Shown here: in pieces, positions 18,342 to 28,829 of the stretch
How positions within the stretch are numbered: the first letter of the stretch is position 1
Layout of the letters: every line of letters starts with the position of its first letter
Origin: Betaproteobacteria bacterium HGW-Betaproteobacteria-9
GTDB lineage: Bacteria > Pseudomonadota > Gammaproteobacteria > Burkholderiales > Burkholderiaceae_C
Reading direction: 5' to 3'
NCBI GenBank assembly: GCA_002842215.1
Contig: PHCC01000014.1
Coordinates: 62,001 to 126,000, forward strand
Length of the DNA: 64,000 nucleotides
Notes under the pieces: model-generated
What the model was told of the DNA's origin: nothing
What the model saw: only the letters and a program-made list of their open reading frames with translations
Database searches by the model: none
Made by a program: the position numbers and the translations under genes

Positions 18342-19388
18342 CACCCTGCAGGCCTGTGTCACCCGCATGGCCATCTGGTGCAACGCCAGCCATGGGTCGG
18401 CCGGCCAGCCACTGGCTTTGAGACCTTTGACGATGCCGTCCACGGTGTGGGCGTCGTCCAGCCATCTGGCCAGACTGGCCGCCGAGATCAAGGGCAACGC
18501 GCGCTCCATGAGTTTTTCCTTCAAACCCCAGACGCGGTTTTCGCGCAACGCCATCGGCAAGGGACGACCCGCATCCATGGCACTGCGGACCCGGTTGAGC
18601 GTACGGATGTCTTCCGCCAGCGCCCAGTGCACGAGCACAGCGGCCTCGCCTTCGGCCTGCAGGCCATCGAGCATGCGCTGCACGCGCAGCACCTGTCCGC
18701 CCAGCACCGCCTCGGCGAGCTTGAACGGGGTGTAGCGCGCCACGTTCAGCACGGCATTTTCAACCTGCTCCAGCGACAGCTCACCCGCCGGATGCAGCAG
18801 ACCGAGCTTCTGGATTTCCTGGTGTGCGGCCAAGAGGTTGCCCTCGACCCGGTCGGCAAAAAACTGCAACGTGCGCTGACCCTCTTCGCCTGCCGCCACG
18901 CGTTGACCCTGCTGCTGCAGGCGCTGCGCGATCCAGGCGGGCAGCGCCTGTCGCTCCACCGGGTCCACCTTCACCGTCACGCCAAAACTGTCCAGCGCGG
19001 CAAACCAGGCGCCCTTCTGGGTGGCGGCATCGAGCCGGGGCAGGATCACCAGCGTGAGCGTGCTGTCGTTGTCCCGCGCGGCCTCGGCCATCTGCTGCAG
19101 CACCTGCGAGCCGTCTTTACCCGGCTTGCCCGAGGGCACACGGATTTCGATCAGCTGCTTGTCGGCAAACAGGCTCATGGAGCCGCCGCTCGCCAACACC
19201 TCGCCCCAGTCGAAGTGGGCGCCTGCCACCGTGTGTACGGTGCGTTCGGTGTAGCCCTGCTCGCGGGCGGTGGCGCGGATGGCGTCGGCCGCCTCCTGGA
19301 TCAGCAGCGGTTCGTCGCCATGCAGGGTGTACAGGCTCTTGAGCCCGCGTTGCAGCTGGCCGGCGAGCTGCGTCGCAGGAACCTGCAT
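18339..19388 (-). CDS. holA: DNA polymerase III delta subunit
   Basis: This 349-residue clamp-loader subunit opens the beta sliding clamp. The N-terminal AAA-like domain shows [20 protein letters not shown] and [16 protein letters not shown], and the length fits HolA. Pairing with lptE immediately upstream and leuS beyond it is the standard proteobacterial arrangement. Its start is seven bases after the lptE stop. Confidence 0.94.
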   Translation of the reverse strand: MQVPATQLAGQLQRGLKSLYTLHGDEPLLIQEAADAIRATAREQGYTERTVHTVAGAHFDWGEVLASGGSMSLFADKQLIEIRVPSGKPGKDGSQVLQQMAEAARDNDSTLTLVILPRLDAATQKGAWFAALDSFGVTVKVDPVERQALPAWIAQRLQQQGQRVAAGEEGQRTLQFFADRVEGNLLAAHQEIQKLGLLHPAGELSLEQVENAVLNVARYTPFKLAEAVLGGQVLRVQRMLDGLQAEGEAAVLVHWALAEDIRTLNRVRSAMDAGRPLPMALRENRVWGLKEKLMERALPLISAASLARWLDDAHTVDGIVKGLKASGWPADPWLALHQMAMRVTQACRV

Positions 19389-19395
19389 GGCGCCC

Positions 19396-19989
19396 TTACA
19401 GCGACTTCACCGCCGCCAGGCGGCGCATGATCTGCTGCACGATATCGTTCTGCATGTCGTTGAACATCAGCTGCTCTTCGGCCGCTTTGGCCAATGCACC
19501 GGTTTCGGTGAAGCTGATGTCGCGCTCCTGCAGCATTTCGGTTTCGTCGATCAGGTATTTGCCACTCGATGTGCTCAGGCGGAAGCGAAAGCGCGTGCGC
19601 AACTGCAGCTCACGCACCTGGCCCGAGGTGGTCTGCCCCACGACCACACGCTCGCGCTGATCGGTGAGGACTGCCAGGACCACCTGGACGGGTGGCTGGC
19701 CCGCCACCGCAGCCGTGTTCACGACCTGAATCCCTGCAGCGGCGAGTTCGCGCTGCAAGGCCCGGGACACCGGGGTGGCGACGAAATTTGTAAACCGCAG
19801 CGATGTGAACGCAAAGCTGGGCGCCTGACGCAAGGCAAAACCGCAACCGCTCAACCCTCCAGTCGCCAGCAGGATACCCGCGCCGGCCAATCCGGCCCAC
19901 ACCACGCGCCGACGGGCATCAGCGGGCAGATCCCTTGACATGGAAGTGGAACGAGGTGTCATGGCAGATGGTTTCGAAATGGGATTCAT
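19396..19989 (-). CDS. lptE: LPS-assembly lipoprotein LptE
   Basis: This 197-residue outer-membrane lipoprotein plugs the LptD barrel during lipopolysaccharide export. A hydrophobic stretch (about 30-46) ends in the lipobox LSGC at C49, followed by GFALRQ, the typical first mature residues. The conserved Arg/Leu-rich RELQLRTRFRFRL strand and the C-terminal MQNDIVQQIMRRLAAV are family features. The start is uncertain. ATG codons at 19989, 19962 and 19941 are all in frame, none with a clear Shine-Dalgarno sequence, and the last gives the most usual signal peptide length. Confidence 0.92.
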   Translation of the reverse strand: MNPISKPSAMTPRSTSMSRDLPADARRRVVWAGLAGAGILLATGGLSGCGFALRQAPSFAFTSLRFTNFVATPVSRALQRELAAAGIQVVNTAAVAGQPPVQVVLAVLTDQRERVVVGQTTSGQVRELQLRTRFRFRLSTSSGKYLIDETEMLQERDISFTETGALAKAAEEQLMFNDMQNDIVQQIMRRLAAVKSL

Positions 19990-20000
19990 GGCGCAAGGTT

Positions 20001-22679
20001 TTATACCACCACGTTGACCAGACGGCCCGGCACCACCACCACCTTCTTCGGCGCAGCGCCATTGGCCTGCTTGACGAACGCCTCGCTGGCCAGCGCCGCG
20101 GCTTCGATGGCGGCCTTGTCGGCGCTGGCCGGCACGGTGACGCTGCCACGCAGCTTGCCATTGATCTGCAGCATGAGCTCGATCTCGTCGCGCTGCAGCG
20201 CGGCCTCGTCGGCCTGCGGCCAGGGCGCATCGAGCAATTCACCCGAAGCGGCGGCGTAGCCCAGTTCAACCCAGAGGCTGTGCGCGATGTGCGGCGTGGC
20301 GGGGTAGATGCAGCGCAGCAGCATGCCGAAGCCCTCGGCCAGCGCGGCGTTGTCACCGGCGGAGCCGTCACCCTTGAAATCGTCCAGGGCGTTGAGCATC
20401 TTCATCGCGCCCGAGACCACTGTGTTGTATTGCATGCGCTGGTAGTCGTAGTCCACCTGCTTGAGCACGGTGTGCACCTCCAGGCGCAGCGCCTTGGCCG
20501 CCTTGGAGAGCGACTGCTTGCCCACGCCGGCCGCGAGCTCACCCAGGCCCGCCGTGGCCGAGAGCTTGTTGCCAAAGCCCCAGACGCGCCGCAGGAAGCG
20601 GTAGCTGCCTTCCACCGCCGCGTCGTTCCACTCCAGTGTGGCTTCGGGCGGCGCGGTGAACATGGTGTACAGGCGCGCGGTGTCGGCGCCGTACTTCTCG
20701 ATCAGGTCCTGCGGGTCGACACCGTTGTTCTTGGACTTGGACATGGTGCCCACGCCCTCGTAGTCGATGGCAGTGCCCACCGGCAGATCGCCCACCGCCT
20801 TGATCAGCTTGGCGCCAATCACCTTGCCCGCGTCGTCAAACACGTGCTCCACGTCCTGCGGCCAGAAGTAGTCCTTGCCGCCCTTCTCGGTGCGGCGCGA
20901 GTAGATGTGGTTGAGCACCATGCCCTGGGTCAGCAGCTTGCTGAAGGGCTCGTCCACCTTCACCAGGCCGAGGTCGCGCATGACCTTGGTCCAGAAGCGC
21001 GCGTACAGCAGGTGCAGGATGGCGTGTTCGATGCCGCCGATGTACTGATCCATCGGCATCCAGTAGTCCGCGCCCTCGGCGACCATCTTCTCGCTGTTGG
21101 TCGGGTCGCAGTAGCGCATGAAGTACCAGGACGAATCCACGAAGGTGTCCATGGTGTCGGTCTCGCGCCTCGCCACTGCTCCGCAGATGGGGCAAGTAAC
21201 ACCCGCGTGGAAGCCTTCATGTTTGTGCAGCGGGTTGCCCGAGCCGTCGGGGATGCAGTCCTGCGGCAGCACCACCGGCAGGTCTTGTTCGGGCACCGGC
21301 ACCGCGCCGTGTTCGGCGCAATGGATGATGGGAATAGGCGTGCCCCAGTAGCGCTGGCGGCTGATGCCCCAGTCGCGCAGGCGGAAGGTGGTTTTCTTTT
21401 CGCCCAGGCCCTTGGCTGCGAGCAGTTCGGCGACCTTGTCGACGGCGGCTTTCTGGTTCAGGCCGTCGAGCGCGCCGGAATGGACGCACACGCCGCGCTG
21501 CTTGTCGGCGTAGCTGTCGGCCCAGACGGTGTTGTTGAAGGTCTCGCCTTCAACGGCCACCACCTGCTGAATCTTCAGGTCGTACTTCAAGGCAAACGCA
21601 AAGTCGCGCTCGTCGTGCGCCGGCACGCCCATCACGGCACCGTCGCCGTAGCTCATGAGCACGTAGTTGCCGACCCAGACCTCGACCTGGGCGCCGGTGA
21701 GCGGGTGCGTGACGAACAGGCCGGTGGCCATGCCCTTCTTTTCCTGCGTGGCCAGCTCGGCTTCGGTGGTGCCACCGGTCTTGCACTCTTCGATGAAGGC
21801 GGCCAGCGCCGGGTTGGTCAATGCCGCATGGTGGGCCAGCGGGTGCTCGGCGGCCACGGCGCAGAAGGTCACACCCATGATGGTGTCGGCGCGCGTGGTG
21901 AACACGTACATCCGGCCGTCGCCGATCAACGCGCCGTCAGACCCTTTGATGGCGTGCGGGAAGGCGAAGCGCACGCCCTCGCTCTTGCCGATCCAGTTTT
22001 CCTGCATCAGGCGCACCTTGTCGGGCCAGCCGTTGAGGGTGGCCTTGGGGTTGCCCAGTTGCACGTGGTCGAGCAGTTCGTCGGCGTACGAGGTGATGTT
22101 CAGGTAGTAGCCGGGGATCTCGCGTTTTTCCACCGTGGCACCGGTGCGCCAGCCCTTGCCGTCGATCACCTGCTCGTTGGCCAGCACGGTCTGGTCCACC
22201 GGGTCCCAGTTGACGATCTGGGTCTTGCGGTAGGCGATGCCTCTTTCCAGCATCTTCAGGAACAGCCACTGGTTCCATTTGTAGTAACTCGGGTCGCAGG
22301 TCGCGACCTCTCGGCTCCAGTCGATGGCCAGGCCCATCGCCTGCATCTGTTGCTTCATGTAGGCGATGTTTTCGTACGTCCACTTGGCCGGCGGCACGCC
22401 GTTTTTCAGCGCCGCGTTTTCGGCCGGCAGACCGAAGGCGTCCCAGCCCATGGGCATCAACACGTTGTGACCGTTCATGCGCAGGTAGCGCGTGAGCATG
22501 TCGTTGATGGTGTAGTTGCGCACATGGCCCATGTGCAGCTTGCCGCTGGGGTAGGGCAGCATGGAGCAGGCGTAGAACTTCTTCTTGCCGGCCTGCTCGG
22601 TCACGCGGTAGGCGTCGTTGGCGTTCCAGTGGGCGTGCGCGGCGCGCTCGACATCCTTGTGGGCGTATTTTTCTTGCAT
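20001..22679 (-). CDS. leuS: Leucyl-tRNA synthetase
   Basis: This 892-residue class I aminoacyl-tRNA synthetase charges tRNA-Leu. The HIGH motif appears as [10 protein letters not shown] near residues 45-54 and the KMSKS loop as MSKSKNNG near residue 645. The inserted editing domain has [15 protein letters not shown]. The catalytic core carries [11 protein letters not shown] and the PICG zinc-like knuckle. It is the first gene of the leuS-lptE-holA run. The only notable element upstream is an inverted repeat at 22808-22833 with an AT-rich TAAAAT hexamer just downstream of it. Confidence 0.99.
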   Translation of the reverse strand: MQEKYAHKDVERAAHAHWNANDAYRVTEQAGKKKFYACSMLPYPSGKLHMGHVRNYTINDMLTRYLRMNGHNVLMPMGWDAFGLPAENAALKNGVPPAKWTYENIAYMKQQMQAMGLAIDWSREVATCDPSYYKWNQWLFLKMLERGIAYRKTQIVNWDPVDQTVLANEQVIDGKGWRTGATVEKREIPGYYLNITSYADELLDHVQLGNPKATLNGWPDKVRLMQENWIGKSEGVRFAFPHAIKGSDGALIGDGRMYVFTTRADTIMGVTFCAVAAEHPLAHHAALTNPALAAFIEECKTGGTTEAELATQEKKGMATGLFVTHPLTGAQVEVWVGNYVLMSYGDGAVMGVPAHDERDFAFALKYDLKIQQVVAVEGETFNNTVWADSYADKQRGVCVHSGALDGLNQKAAVDKVAELLAAKGLGEKKTTFRLRDWGISRQRYWGTPIPIIHCAEHGAVPVPEQDLPVVLPQDCIPDGSGNPLHKHEGFHAGVTCPICGAVARRETDTMDTFVDSSWYFMRYCDPTNSEKMVAEGADYWMPMDQYIGGIEHAILHLLYARFWTKVMRDLGLVKVDEPFSKLLTQGMVLNHIYSRRTEKGGKDYFWPQDVEHVFDDAGKVIGAKLIKAVGDLPVGTAIDYEGVGTMSKSKNNGVDPQDLIEKYGADTARLYTMFTAPPEATLEWNDAAVEGSYRFLRRVWGFGNKLSATAGLGELAAGVGKQSLSKAAKALRLEVHTVLKQVDYDYQRMQYNTVVSGAMKMLNALDDFKGDGSAGDNAALAEGFGMLLRCIYPATPHIAHSLWVELGYAAASGELLDAPWPQADEAALQRDEIELMLQINGKLRGSVTVPASADKAAIEAAALASEAFVKQANGAAPKKVVVVPGRLVNVVV

Positions 22680-22807
22680 GAAACTGGGAGCAGGGGCCTG
22701 ACGGCTGGTTGGAATGGCTGGCGCGGAACCCCATCCGGTGGCCCCGGCCGACGCACCAGAGCAGGTGCGCCATCAGTTGAGGATTTTAGGGCTTGCCAAA
22801 CAACCGT

Positions 22808-22833
22808 TGATCCTTAGCCGAAACAAAGGATCA
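22808..22833. repeat. Inverted repeat between a lipoprotein gene and leuS
   Basis: TGATCCTT and AAGGATCA form a perfect 8-bp inverted repeat around ten bases. It could be a terminator for the upstream lipoprotein gene, though no long T-run follows. It could also be an operator, since a TAAAAT hexamer (minus strand, 22783-22788) that may serve as the leuS -10 box lies 20 bp downstream. Confidence 0.4.
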
Positions 22834-22923
22834 CTCAACCCAAAGAGGTGGGAAGAATGCGCCCCAGAGTACCCTGCCGCAGCCGAGGATGAGCCGCACC
22901 AGCCCGAGGCCTCGGAGCGCGAA

Positions 22924-23301
22924 TCAGAAATCCTTGCGCAGCGACCGACTCACCGTACCCACCGCTTGAATAAACCAATAGACACTGGCTGTCACAATCT
23001 GCCCCCCCACGACCTGGAAGGTCACAGTCAGCCCCTGCGAAGAATCATACGAATAGTCGGACCACTGCAAAGAGCCATTGGTCTCTTGATGCGGAGCTTC
23101 CCCCACGATGCCAATCACCTGGGCTTTGCTCATACCCGCGCCGATCGCGTTGAACGCACCTTCCAGGTTGCTCGCCCCTTGTTTATCGGGTTCATCGCCA
23201 TCTTCATTGCCACCACAGGCCACCAGAACCAGCCCCGCAGCACCGGTCAACGCCAGCTTGGCAAAAGCCCGCCGTCCCAATGGATGTTCTCCCCGCTTCA
23301 T
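22924..23301 (-). CDS. Small Tat-exported lipoprotein, unknown function
   Basis: The 125-residue product starts with a twin-arginine signal: GRRAFAK at residues 9-15, then a hydrophobic core ending in the lipobox LVAC at C29. The mature part has NAIGAGMSKAQVIGIVGEAP, which resembles the helix-loop of small BamE/SmpA-like lipoproteins. A beta-rich stretch (QWSDYSYDSSQGLTVTF) follows. A BamE-like fold is therefore plausible but unproven. Export of a lipoprotein by Tat rather than Sec is unusual. ATG 23301 fits the signal. Confidence 0.75.
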   Translation of the reverse strand: MKRGEHPLGRRAFAKLALTGAAGLVLVACGGNEDGDEPDKQGASNLEGAFNAIGAGMSKAQVIGIVGEAPHQETNGSLQWSDYSYDSSQGLTVTFQVVGGQIVTASVYWFIQAVGTVSRSLRKDF

Positions 23302-23474
23302 TGACGCACTCCTCAAGTTGGTGAAATTCGCATGATCATCCGGAGGCGCCGTGCCACGGATACCCACACTCGTAACCAAAGCTTACCGCATAGCCAGATG
23401 CAACACCAATTCGGAAGCGCGGCATGACGACGGGGCGCAACACCTTGTTCACGCCCAGCCTTGGATATCGAACA

Positions 23475-23939
23475 TCATCTGGATGCGCCCGATGCTGGCA
23501 AGCCTAGGGCTCGCGCGGTATCCGCGTCTGTCACAAACCCGATACGTGCCAATCCGGCTGCCTGTGCCATGGCAATGAGTCGAGCCACCTGCCCGTAGGA
23601 CACGGACATGTCCACCCGAAATTGCACCTCGGTTTCCGGATCGCGACGGGCTGTCTCTCGCAGACGCTCACCCAGCACATCCATGTCCACTGGCTGCTCC
23701 CCCCAGAACATCTGGCCTGCGGCATCCACGCCGAGTGACACAAAAACCTCAGGCTCAGAGGCCTGGCTCCCGACCGGAACCGCAGTGCGTGGCAATTCGA
23801 GCTCAAGACGGCTGGCCATGAGAGGCGCCGTGATGATGAAGATCACCAGCAGCACCAGCATCACGTCCACCAGCGGGGTGACGTTGATGTCACTCATGGG
23901 CTGGTGCCCGGCGGGCTTTTCCAGACGTCCAAAACTCAT
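23475..23939 (-). CDS. exbD: ExbD/TolR-family biopolymer transport protein
   Basis: The 154-residue product has one N-terminal membrane helix (about 20-40) containing the functional aspartate in INVTPLVDVMLVLLV. A periplasmic domain follows, with DPETEVQFRVD and SYGQVARLIAMAQAAG. With ExbB it would form the proton-driven stator that energises an outer-membrane transporter or Tol-type system through TonB or TolA. Neither partner is in the window. ATG 23939 precedes the conserved start of the family. The gene follows exbB after 55 bp. Confidence 0.92.
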   Translation of the reverse strand: MSFGRLEKPAGHQPMSDINVTPLVDVMLVLLVIFIITAPLMASRLELELPRTAVPVGSQASEPEVFVSLGVDAAGQMFWGEQPVDMDVLGERLRETARRDPETEVQFRVDMSVSYGQVARLIAMAQAAGLARIGFVTDADTARALGLPASGASR

Positions 23940-23994
23940 GACGGACGAGCCCTTCTGTATGGCAGGGCCTCGGACCAGGCATGGGCCGGTCGGC

Positions 23995-24654
23995 TCATAC
24001 CGCGGACTCCTTGTAGGCCAGCAGTTCACGCAGGTCGCGCGCAAAACCTTCCAGGTCGGCCTCGATGCGGGCCACTTGGCGACCGAGCACGTTGTAGGCC
24101 AGCACCGCCGGAATGGCGACCGCCAGCCCAGCCGCGGTCATGACCAGTGCTTCACCCACCGGGCCGGACACCTGTTCGATCCGGAACTTGCCGTCCTGTC
24201 CGATTTCGGTGAGAGCGTGGTAGATGCCCCAGACCGTGCCCAGCAGACCCACAAACGGCGCGGTCGAGCCCACCGTGGCCAACAGAACCTGCCCGAACTG
24301 CAGACGGTGCAGCACCAGGTGCAAGGCGTCGCGCAGCACACGGGTGAGCTGCTGGGAGCGGTCGCCAGCAGCAGCCAGCGTCTGGGGCGCAGCCTGCTCG
24401 ATGGTGCGGGCGGCCTGCAACAGGGGCAACACCAGGCGGCGTGGGTCAAAAGCCCGCAAGCGCTGCTGCGCATCGTCAAGGTGTGCAGCCTGCCAGAAGG
24501 CCGCCGTGGACAGCTGCACATCCTTCACGGCCCTGCGCAGCATCCAGCTTTTCCAGAAGATCACCACCCAGCTGGCCACCGACATCGCGAACAGCAACAG
24601 GGCCACACTGCGGCTGATCGCATCCCCCTGCAGCACCGTTTGCCACACACCCAT
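23995..24654 (-). CDS. exbB: ExbB/TolQ/MotA-family proton channel protein
   Basis: This 219-residue membrane protein has three helices. Helix 1 is near 14-32. Helices 2 and 3 lie at about 120-190 with the conserved TVGSTAPFVGLLGTVWGIY and PVGEALVMTAAGLAVAIPA, which line the proton path. It is the stator partner of the adjacent ExbD. Position directly downstream of dapB (26 bp) suggests a bamE-dapB-exbB-exbD transcript. It could be TolQ, but the absence of tolA, tolB and pal nearby favours ExbB. Confidence 0.93.
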   Translation of the reverse strand: MGVWQTVLQGDAISRSVALLLFAMSVASWVVIFWKSWMLRRAVKDVQLSTAAFWQAAHLDDAQQRLRAFDPRRLVLPLLQAARTIEQAAPQTLAAAGDRSQQLTRVLRDALHLVLHRLQFGQVLLATVGSTAPFVGLLGTVWGIYHALTEIGQDGKFRIEQVSGPVGEALVMTAAGLAVAIPAVLAYNVLGRQVARIEADLEGFARDLRELLAYKESAV

Positions 24655-24680
24655 AAAACTTCCTTCTGGTTGGCTCGCGC

Positions 24681-25502
24681 TCAGTGCAGTCCGAGCACGT
24701 CATACATGTCGTACAGCCCGCTCGACTTGTCCGCCAGGAAACGCACCGCGCGCAGGCTGCCCTGTGCATAGGTCACGCGGCTGCTGGATTTGTGCGTGAT
24801 CTCGATGCGCTCGCCGGTCCCGGCGAACAGCACGGTGTGGTCGCCCACGATATCCCCGCCACGGATGGCGGCGAAACCGATGCTGGACGGGTCCCGCTCG
24901 CCGGTCACGCCTTCGCGGGCGTAGACCGCGCAGTCCTTCAGATCCCGACCCAGCGCCTCGGCAATCACCTCACCCATCTTGAGCGCCGTGCCGCTGGGTG
25001 CGTCCACCTTGTGGCGGTGGTGCGCCTCGATGATCTCGATGTCGTAGCCGGTGGACAGCGCCTTGGCCGCCATTTCCAGCAGCTTGAACGTGACGTTCAC
25101 GCCCACACTCATGTTGGGGGCCATCATGATGGCGATGGACTTCGACGCCTCGGCGATCTCTGCCTTTTGTTCGTCGGTAAACCCGGTCGTTCCGATCACC
25201 ACATTCACCCCGTGTCTCACGCATTCGCGGATATGGCCCAGGGTGCCCTCGGGTCGTGTGAAATCGATCAACACTTGGCTGGCCGAAAGTCCCGCGCCCA
25301 CGTCGTCGGTGATGGCGACACCCGTCGCCTGCCCGGCATAGGCGCCGGCATCCAGGCCGAGGGCGGGGCTGGCCGGGATGTCGAGCGCACCGGTCAGAAC
25401 GCAGTCGCCGCTGGTGCGCACCGCATCCACCAGCATCTGCCCCATGCGGCCGCTGGCACCGGCCACACACACGCGGTGCAGATCGCGGGGCACGGCGCTC
25501 AT
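24681..25502 (-). CDS. dapB: 4-hydroxy-tetrahydrodipicolinate reductase
   Basis: This 273-residue NAD(P)H enzyme of lysine and diaminopimelate synthesis has an N-terminal nucleotide fold, [17 protein letters not shown] (about 11-27). The catalytic region [19 protein letters not shown] contains the conserved His pair and lysine. Its ATG overlaps the bamE stop by four bases, giving translational coupling. The pairing of bamE with dapB is common in betaproteobacteria. Confidence 0.97.
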   Translation of the reverse strand: MSAVPRDLHRVCVAGASGRMGQMLVDAVRTSGDCVLTGALDIPASPALGLDAGAYAGQATGVAITDDVGAGLSASQVLIDFTRPEGTLGHIRECVRHGVNVVIGTTGFTDEQKAEIAEASKSIAIMMAPNMSVGVNVTFKLLEMAAKALSTGYDIEIIEAHHRHKVDAPSGTALKMGEVIAEALGRDLKDCAVYAREGVTGERDPSSIGFAAIRGGDIVGDHTVLFAGTGERIEITHKSSSRVTYAQGSLRAVRFLADKSSGLYDMYDVLGLH

Positions 25503-26104
25503 CGGACTGCCCCCGGAGTTTCCAGGGGTGGGTAGCTGGTGGATGCCGGCGGCGCGGCTGGCACCGGTGCTTGTGTGCCGGCAGGCGCGGCGTTGCGTTC
25601 CTGGAAAGTCTTGAGTTGCTCGTCAGTGGCTTGCATCGCAGGTGCCTTGCCGGACTTGCGCTTCACATCCAGCGATGACACAAACTCCTCTTCACTGGGC
25701 AGTTCGTCGGCTTCAAACCGTTCCAGAGCTTCGGACTGGAAATACACGGTCAGCTTGCGCTGCTGGGTCGCCTGCCCTTGGCGGCGGAACGTGAACACGT
25801 AGTCCCAGCGATCGGCGTGAAACACGCTGGCCAACAAGGGCGAGCCCAACAATTCGCGGACCTGCTGGCGCGACATGCCCACCTGCAAGGCCTGGGCCTG
25901 TTCGCGTGTGACCACATTGCCCTGGACAATGTCAATTTTGTAAGGTGTCACCAGCCCGCCGAGGGTGGACACATCGGGCAGTTTGTCACCCCAGCCGGAG
26001 CAGGCTGAGAGCAGGCCTGCGACAGCCAGCGCACCCAGGGCACGCCCCACACGACGCGGACGCACGGCCAAGCAGGAAGAAAAACGAGACATTGACTGGC
26101 GCAT
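25499..26104 (-). CDS. bamE: Outer-membrane assembly lipoprotein BamE (SmpA/OmlA)
   Basis: This 201-residue lipoprotein of the BAM complex helps fold outer-membrane proteins. The signal peptide ends in LLSAC with C35 as the lipidated residue. The core [27 protein letters not shown] and [10 protein letters not shown] are hallmark BamE sequences. A C-terminal extension of about 70 residues is Ala/Pro-rich, longer than E. coli BamE but usual in Burkholderiales. An alternative ATG at 26092 is equally plausible. It is divergent from fur, as in many beta- and gammaproteobacteria. Confidence 0.94.
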   Translation of the reverse strand: MRQSMSRFSSCLAVRPRRVGRALGALAVAGLLSACSGWGDKLPDVSTLGGLVTPYKIDIVQGNVVTREQAQALQVGMSRQQVRELLGSPLLASVFHADRWDYVFTFRRQGQATQQRKLTVYFQSEALERFEADELPSEEEFVSSLDVKRKSGKAPAMQATDEQLKTFQERNAAPAGTQAPVPAAPPASTSYPPLETPGAVR

Positions 26105-26176
26105 GAAGGCAACCCATGTAAGGCACGCGTTACCGCCTTGGGCCGCAGGGACATGCAGCAGGCAACACGCTGGCGA

Positions 26177-26182
26177 TATGAT
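26177..26182 (+). promoter_or_regulatory. Possible -10 box of the fur promoter
   Basis: TATGAT lies in the only AT-rich part of the bamE-fur divergent region, 110 bp before the fur ATG. A -35 partner is not convincing, so this is a tentative site. Confidence 0.3.
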
Positions 26183-26292
26183 CGCTTCATTGTAGCCCCG
26201 GGGTCCGGCCTGCCGTGCCGCCCGGGCACCGCTGCGCAGCGGCGACCAGGGCCACGGTCCCGCCGTTCCACTCCATGCACACAGCCTCGCCC

Positions 26293-26733
26293 ATGACCAA
26301 CATCGATGAACTGAAAAGCACGGGACTCAAAGCCACGCTGCCGCGCCTGAAGATTCTGGAGGTGTTCCAGAACGCCAAGCAACGCCACATGACGGCCGAA
26401 GATGTCTACCGTGTGCTGCTCGAAGAGCATTCCGATATTGGTCTGGCCACGGTGTACCGCGTGCTGATGCAGTTCGAACAGGCCAGCCTGCTCACGCGCA
26501 GCAACTTCGAGTCGGGCAAAGCGGTGTTCGAGCTCAACGAAGGCCAGCACCACGACCACCTGGTCTGCCTGGACTGCGGGCGGGTGGAAGAATTTTTCGA
26601 TCCGGAAATTGAGAAACGCCAGCAGATGGTCGCCAAAACGCGCGGTTTCATCCTGCAGGAACACGCCCTGTCGCTGTACGCGAACTGCAACAAGGTGAAC
26701 TGTCCTCACCGCAGCGAACCGGGCCACCGCTGA
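26293..26733 (+). CDS. fur: Ferric uptake regulator Fur
   Basis: This 146-residue iron-dependent repressor has an N-terminal winged helix with [15 protein letters not shown] and the recognition region [25 protein letters not shown]. The metal-binding dimerisation domain has [19 protein letters not shown]. Only the first CXXC-like pair is present, and the C-terminal NKVNCPHR keeps a single Cys, so the structural zinc site is the two-Cys form. ATG 26293 ([13 protein letters not shown]) is the family start. It diverges from bamE and converges on hprK. Confidence 0.97.
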   Translation: MTNIDELKSTGLKATLPRLKILEVFQNAKQRHMTAEDVYRVLLEEHSDIGLATVYRVLMQFEQASLLTRSNFESGKAVFELNEGQHHDHLVCLDCGRVEEFFDPEIEKRQQMVAKTRGFILQEHALSLYANCNKVNCPHRSEPGHR

Positions 26734-26790
26734 CCCGGACGGCCGCTGAGCGGGCCGATCCACGCTGAAACGGCAATCACCACCCAGCGA

Positions 26791-27741
26791 TCACTCGCTG
26801 TGCAGCATGGCCGCCCGGTGGCGTGCAACGAACTCCTGGTAGGTATCGATACCGCGCAATTGTAGGATCGTGTTGCGCACCGCCGCCTCAACCAGAACGG
26901 CGATGTTGCGACCCGCCACCACCTGGATCACCGCCTTGCGCACCGGCACACCGAGCACGTCCTGGTACAGCGGCTCGTGCGGCATGCGGTCGTAATCGCG
27001 TTCCATGGTTTCCTTGCGCACCAGGTGCACGATCAGGGTCAGGCGCATCTTGCGCCGCACTGCGGTTTCACCAAAGATGGCTTTGATGTCGAGCAGACCG
27101 ATGCCGCGCACTTCGAGCAGGTTCTGCAGCAGCTCGGGGCAACGGCCTTCGATGCTGGTCTGGTTGATGCGGTAGAGGTCCACCGCATCGTCGGCCACCA
27201 GGCCATGACCCCGTGAAATCAGTTCCAGCCCCAGCTCGCTCTTGCCGAGGCCGGATTCGCCGGTGATCATCACGCCCATGCCCAGGATGTCCATGAACAC
27301 GCCGTGCATCGAGGCGCGGTCGGCAAAATGGCGCGAAAGGTAGGCGCGCAGCACATCGATCACGAACGCCGCCGGCTCGGGCGTGGCAAACATGGGGATC
27401 TGGGCCCGTTCACACATGGCCATGAGCGCGTCGGGCACGGTCTGCCCATCGGCCACCACCAGCACGGGAGGCTCCAGCGTCACGATGCGGGCGACCCGGC
27501 GGCGGTTGTCTTCTTCGCTCGGGCTCGTCAGGTAAGCGACCTCGCGCTCGCCAAACACCTGTACGCGATAGGGGTGAATGTAGTTGAGATAACCGACCAG
27601 ATCGGCCCCGGAACGGGCCTCCCGGATGGCCACCTCGTCAAACCGGCGCTCCGAAGCCCCCAGCCCTGCCACCCACTGCCACTTCAAGGCATCGCGGTGG
27701 TCTTCAAAGAGGACGTCGGCGCTGACGACGGTGGGTTTCAT
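26791..27741 (-). CDS. hprK: HPr kinase/phosphorylase
   Basis: This 316-residue bifunctional enzyme phosphorylates and dephosphorylates HPr on serine. The P-loop [15 protein letters not shown] lies near residues 160-174. The C-terminal signature [13 protein letters not shown] and the LTLIVHL strand are typical. It overlaps ptsN by four bases. In betaproteobacteria HprK belongs to an incomplete phosphotransferase system with a regulatory role. EI and HPr genes are not in the window. Confidence 0.96.
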   Translation of the reverse strand: MKPTVVSADVLFEDHRDALKWQWVAGLGASERRFDEVAIREARSGADLVGYLNYIHPYRVQVFGEREVAYLTSPSEEDNRRRVARIVTLEPPVLVVADGQTVPDALMAMCERAQIPMFATPEPAAFVIDVLRAYLSRHFADRASMHGVFMDILGMGVMITGESGLGKSELGLELISRGHGLVADDAVDLYRINQTSIEGRCPELLQNLLEVRGIGLLDIKAIFGETAVRRKMRLTLIVHLVRKETMERDYDRMPHEPLYQDVLGVPVRKAVIQVVAGRNIAVLVEAAVRNTILQLRGIDTYQEFVARHRAAMLHSE

Positions 27742-28208
27742 GCAGCCGCATGGGCCGACTGCCAACCGGTGATCAGGCCATGCAGTGCACCCGACTCCAC
27801 CGAGGTCTTCATCTGTTCGCGCAGAACACTGTCGCTCAACAGTTCAGCGATTTCCGAGAGGATTTCCAGATGCTTTTGAGTCGCGGCTTCAGGAACCAGC
27901 AGAAAGATCATGAGCTGCACAGGCTGCTCATCGGGCGCATCAAAACCGATCGGGCTGGCCAGCTGGAACACCGCGGCCAGCGGTTGTTTCAGGCCTTTGA
28001 TGCGACCATGTGGAATGGCCACACCGTGGCCAAGGCCTGTGGAGCCCAGGCGTTCGCGGGCAAACAGACTGTCGGTGATCAGGGCCCGGTTGAGACCGTG
28101 CAGGGTTTCGAAAAGCAAACCCGCTTCTTCAAACGCACGTTTTTTGCTGGTCGCGTCCACGCTCACGAGCACTTGCGCAGCGGGCAATATGGCAGATAGT
28201 CGGTTCAT
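27738..28208 (-). CDS. ptsN: PTS IIA-like nitrogen regulatory protein
   Basis: The 156-residue EIIA-Ntr domain accepts phosphate on His67 in [11 protein letters not shown]. In relatives its phosphorylation state controls potassium transporters and nitrogen or carbon regulators. [14 protein letters not shown] and [11 protein letters not shown] are conserved. It is coupled to hprK by a four-base overlap and follows hpf after a terminator-like hairpin, so hprK and ptsN may have their own promoter. The kup gene elsewhere in the window is a possible regulatory target by analogy only. Confidence 0.96.
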   Translation of the reverse strand: MNRLSAILPAAQVLVSVDATSKKRAFEEAGLLFETLHGLNRALITDSLFARERLGSTGLGHGVAIPHGRIKGLKQPLAAVFQLASPIGFDAPDEQPVQLMIFLLVPEAATQKHLEILSEIAELLSDSVLREQMKTSVESGALHGLITGWQSAHAAA

Positions 28209-28268
28209 GGGGGCCTCTTGGACCGCAAATTATGCCGAGTTGGACGGCGTTGGCTAGACTGCAGGCAC

Positions 28269-28300
28269 AAAAAAGCCGCTTGACTTTTGAAGCGGCTTGT
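28269..28300 (-). terminator. Intrinsic terminator downstream of hpf
   Basis: On the minus strand AAGCCGCTT pairs with AAGCGGCTT around eight bases and is followed by a run of six T. It lies 48-79 bp after the hpf stop and 61 bp before ptsN, and would reduce read-through into ptsN-hprK. Confidence 0.85.
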
Positions 28301-28347
28301 TGCATTGCAACATTGTGGCCGGGCAGCGTTGCGCAGCCCGGTTCACA

Positions 28348-28677
28348 TCACATCAGGCGCTTGGCCGAATCGTGGTGGTGGTCCTGGCTTTTGTCCTTGT
28401 AGCGCAGGACCTGGCGGTCGAGCTTGTCTGCCAGCTCGTCCACGGCAGCATACAAATCGGCGTGTGCACTTTCGGCAAACAAATCCCTACCTTTCACATG
28501 GATGTTGCATTCGGCCTTCTGGCGCAGGTCTTTCTCCTTCAGGTTGTCCACTGTCAGCAGCACCTTGATATCGACCACCTGGTCAAAATGTCGGGAAATG
28601 CGTTCGAGCTTGGTCGTGACGTAACCGCGCAAGGCGGGCGTGACTTCGAGATGGTGACCGCTGATCGTAAGGTTCAT
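28348..28677 (-). CDS. hpf: Ribosome hibernation promoting factor (short form)
   Basis: The 109-residue protein binds the 30S subunit and inactivates ribosomes during starvation. The start [20 protein letters not shown], the [14 protein letters not shown] strand and the [22 protein letters not shown] helix are diagnostic. It lacks the C-terminal dimerisation domain of long HPF, so another factor would be needed for 100S formation. AGGAGG lies just upstream of the ATG. rpoN, often the upstream neighbour in proteobacteria, is absent, and an MFS gene occupies that place. Confidence 0.96.
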   Translation of the reverse strand: MNLTISGHHLEVTPALRGYVTTKLERISRHFDQVVDIKVLLTVDNLKEKDLRQKAECNIHVKGRDLFAESAHADLYAAVDELADKLDRQVLRYKDKSQDHHHDSAKRLM

Positions 28678-28829
28678 AAAAGAGCCTCCTTATGCTCCGG
28701 GTTGACACAAGCCGCCGGAAGGGCAGACCTCCCGGCGGCCACGGGGATGTCTTGATCCCACTATGCCCATGAATCCGCAGGGACGCAAGCCTGCACCGCA
28801 ACAAAGCGGTAAAACACGAACCTTGTCAT

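Noticed and set aside
19935..22817. A 960-codon plus-strand frame opposite leuS
   Set aside because: It is a mirror of leuS caused by high GC at third codon positions. Its translation is His/Gly/Val/Arg-rich with no recognisable domain, while leuS has all expected motifs.
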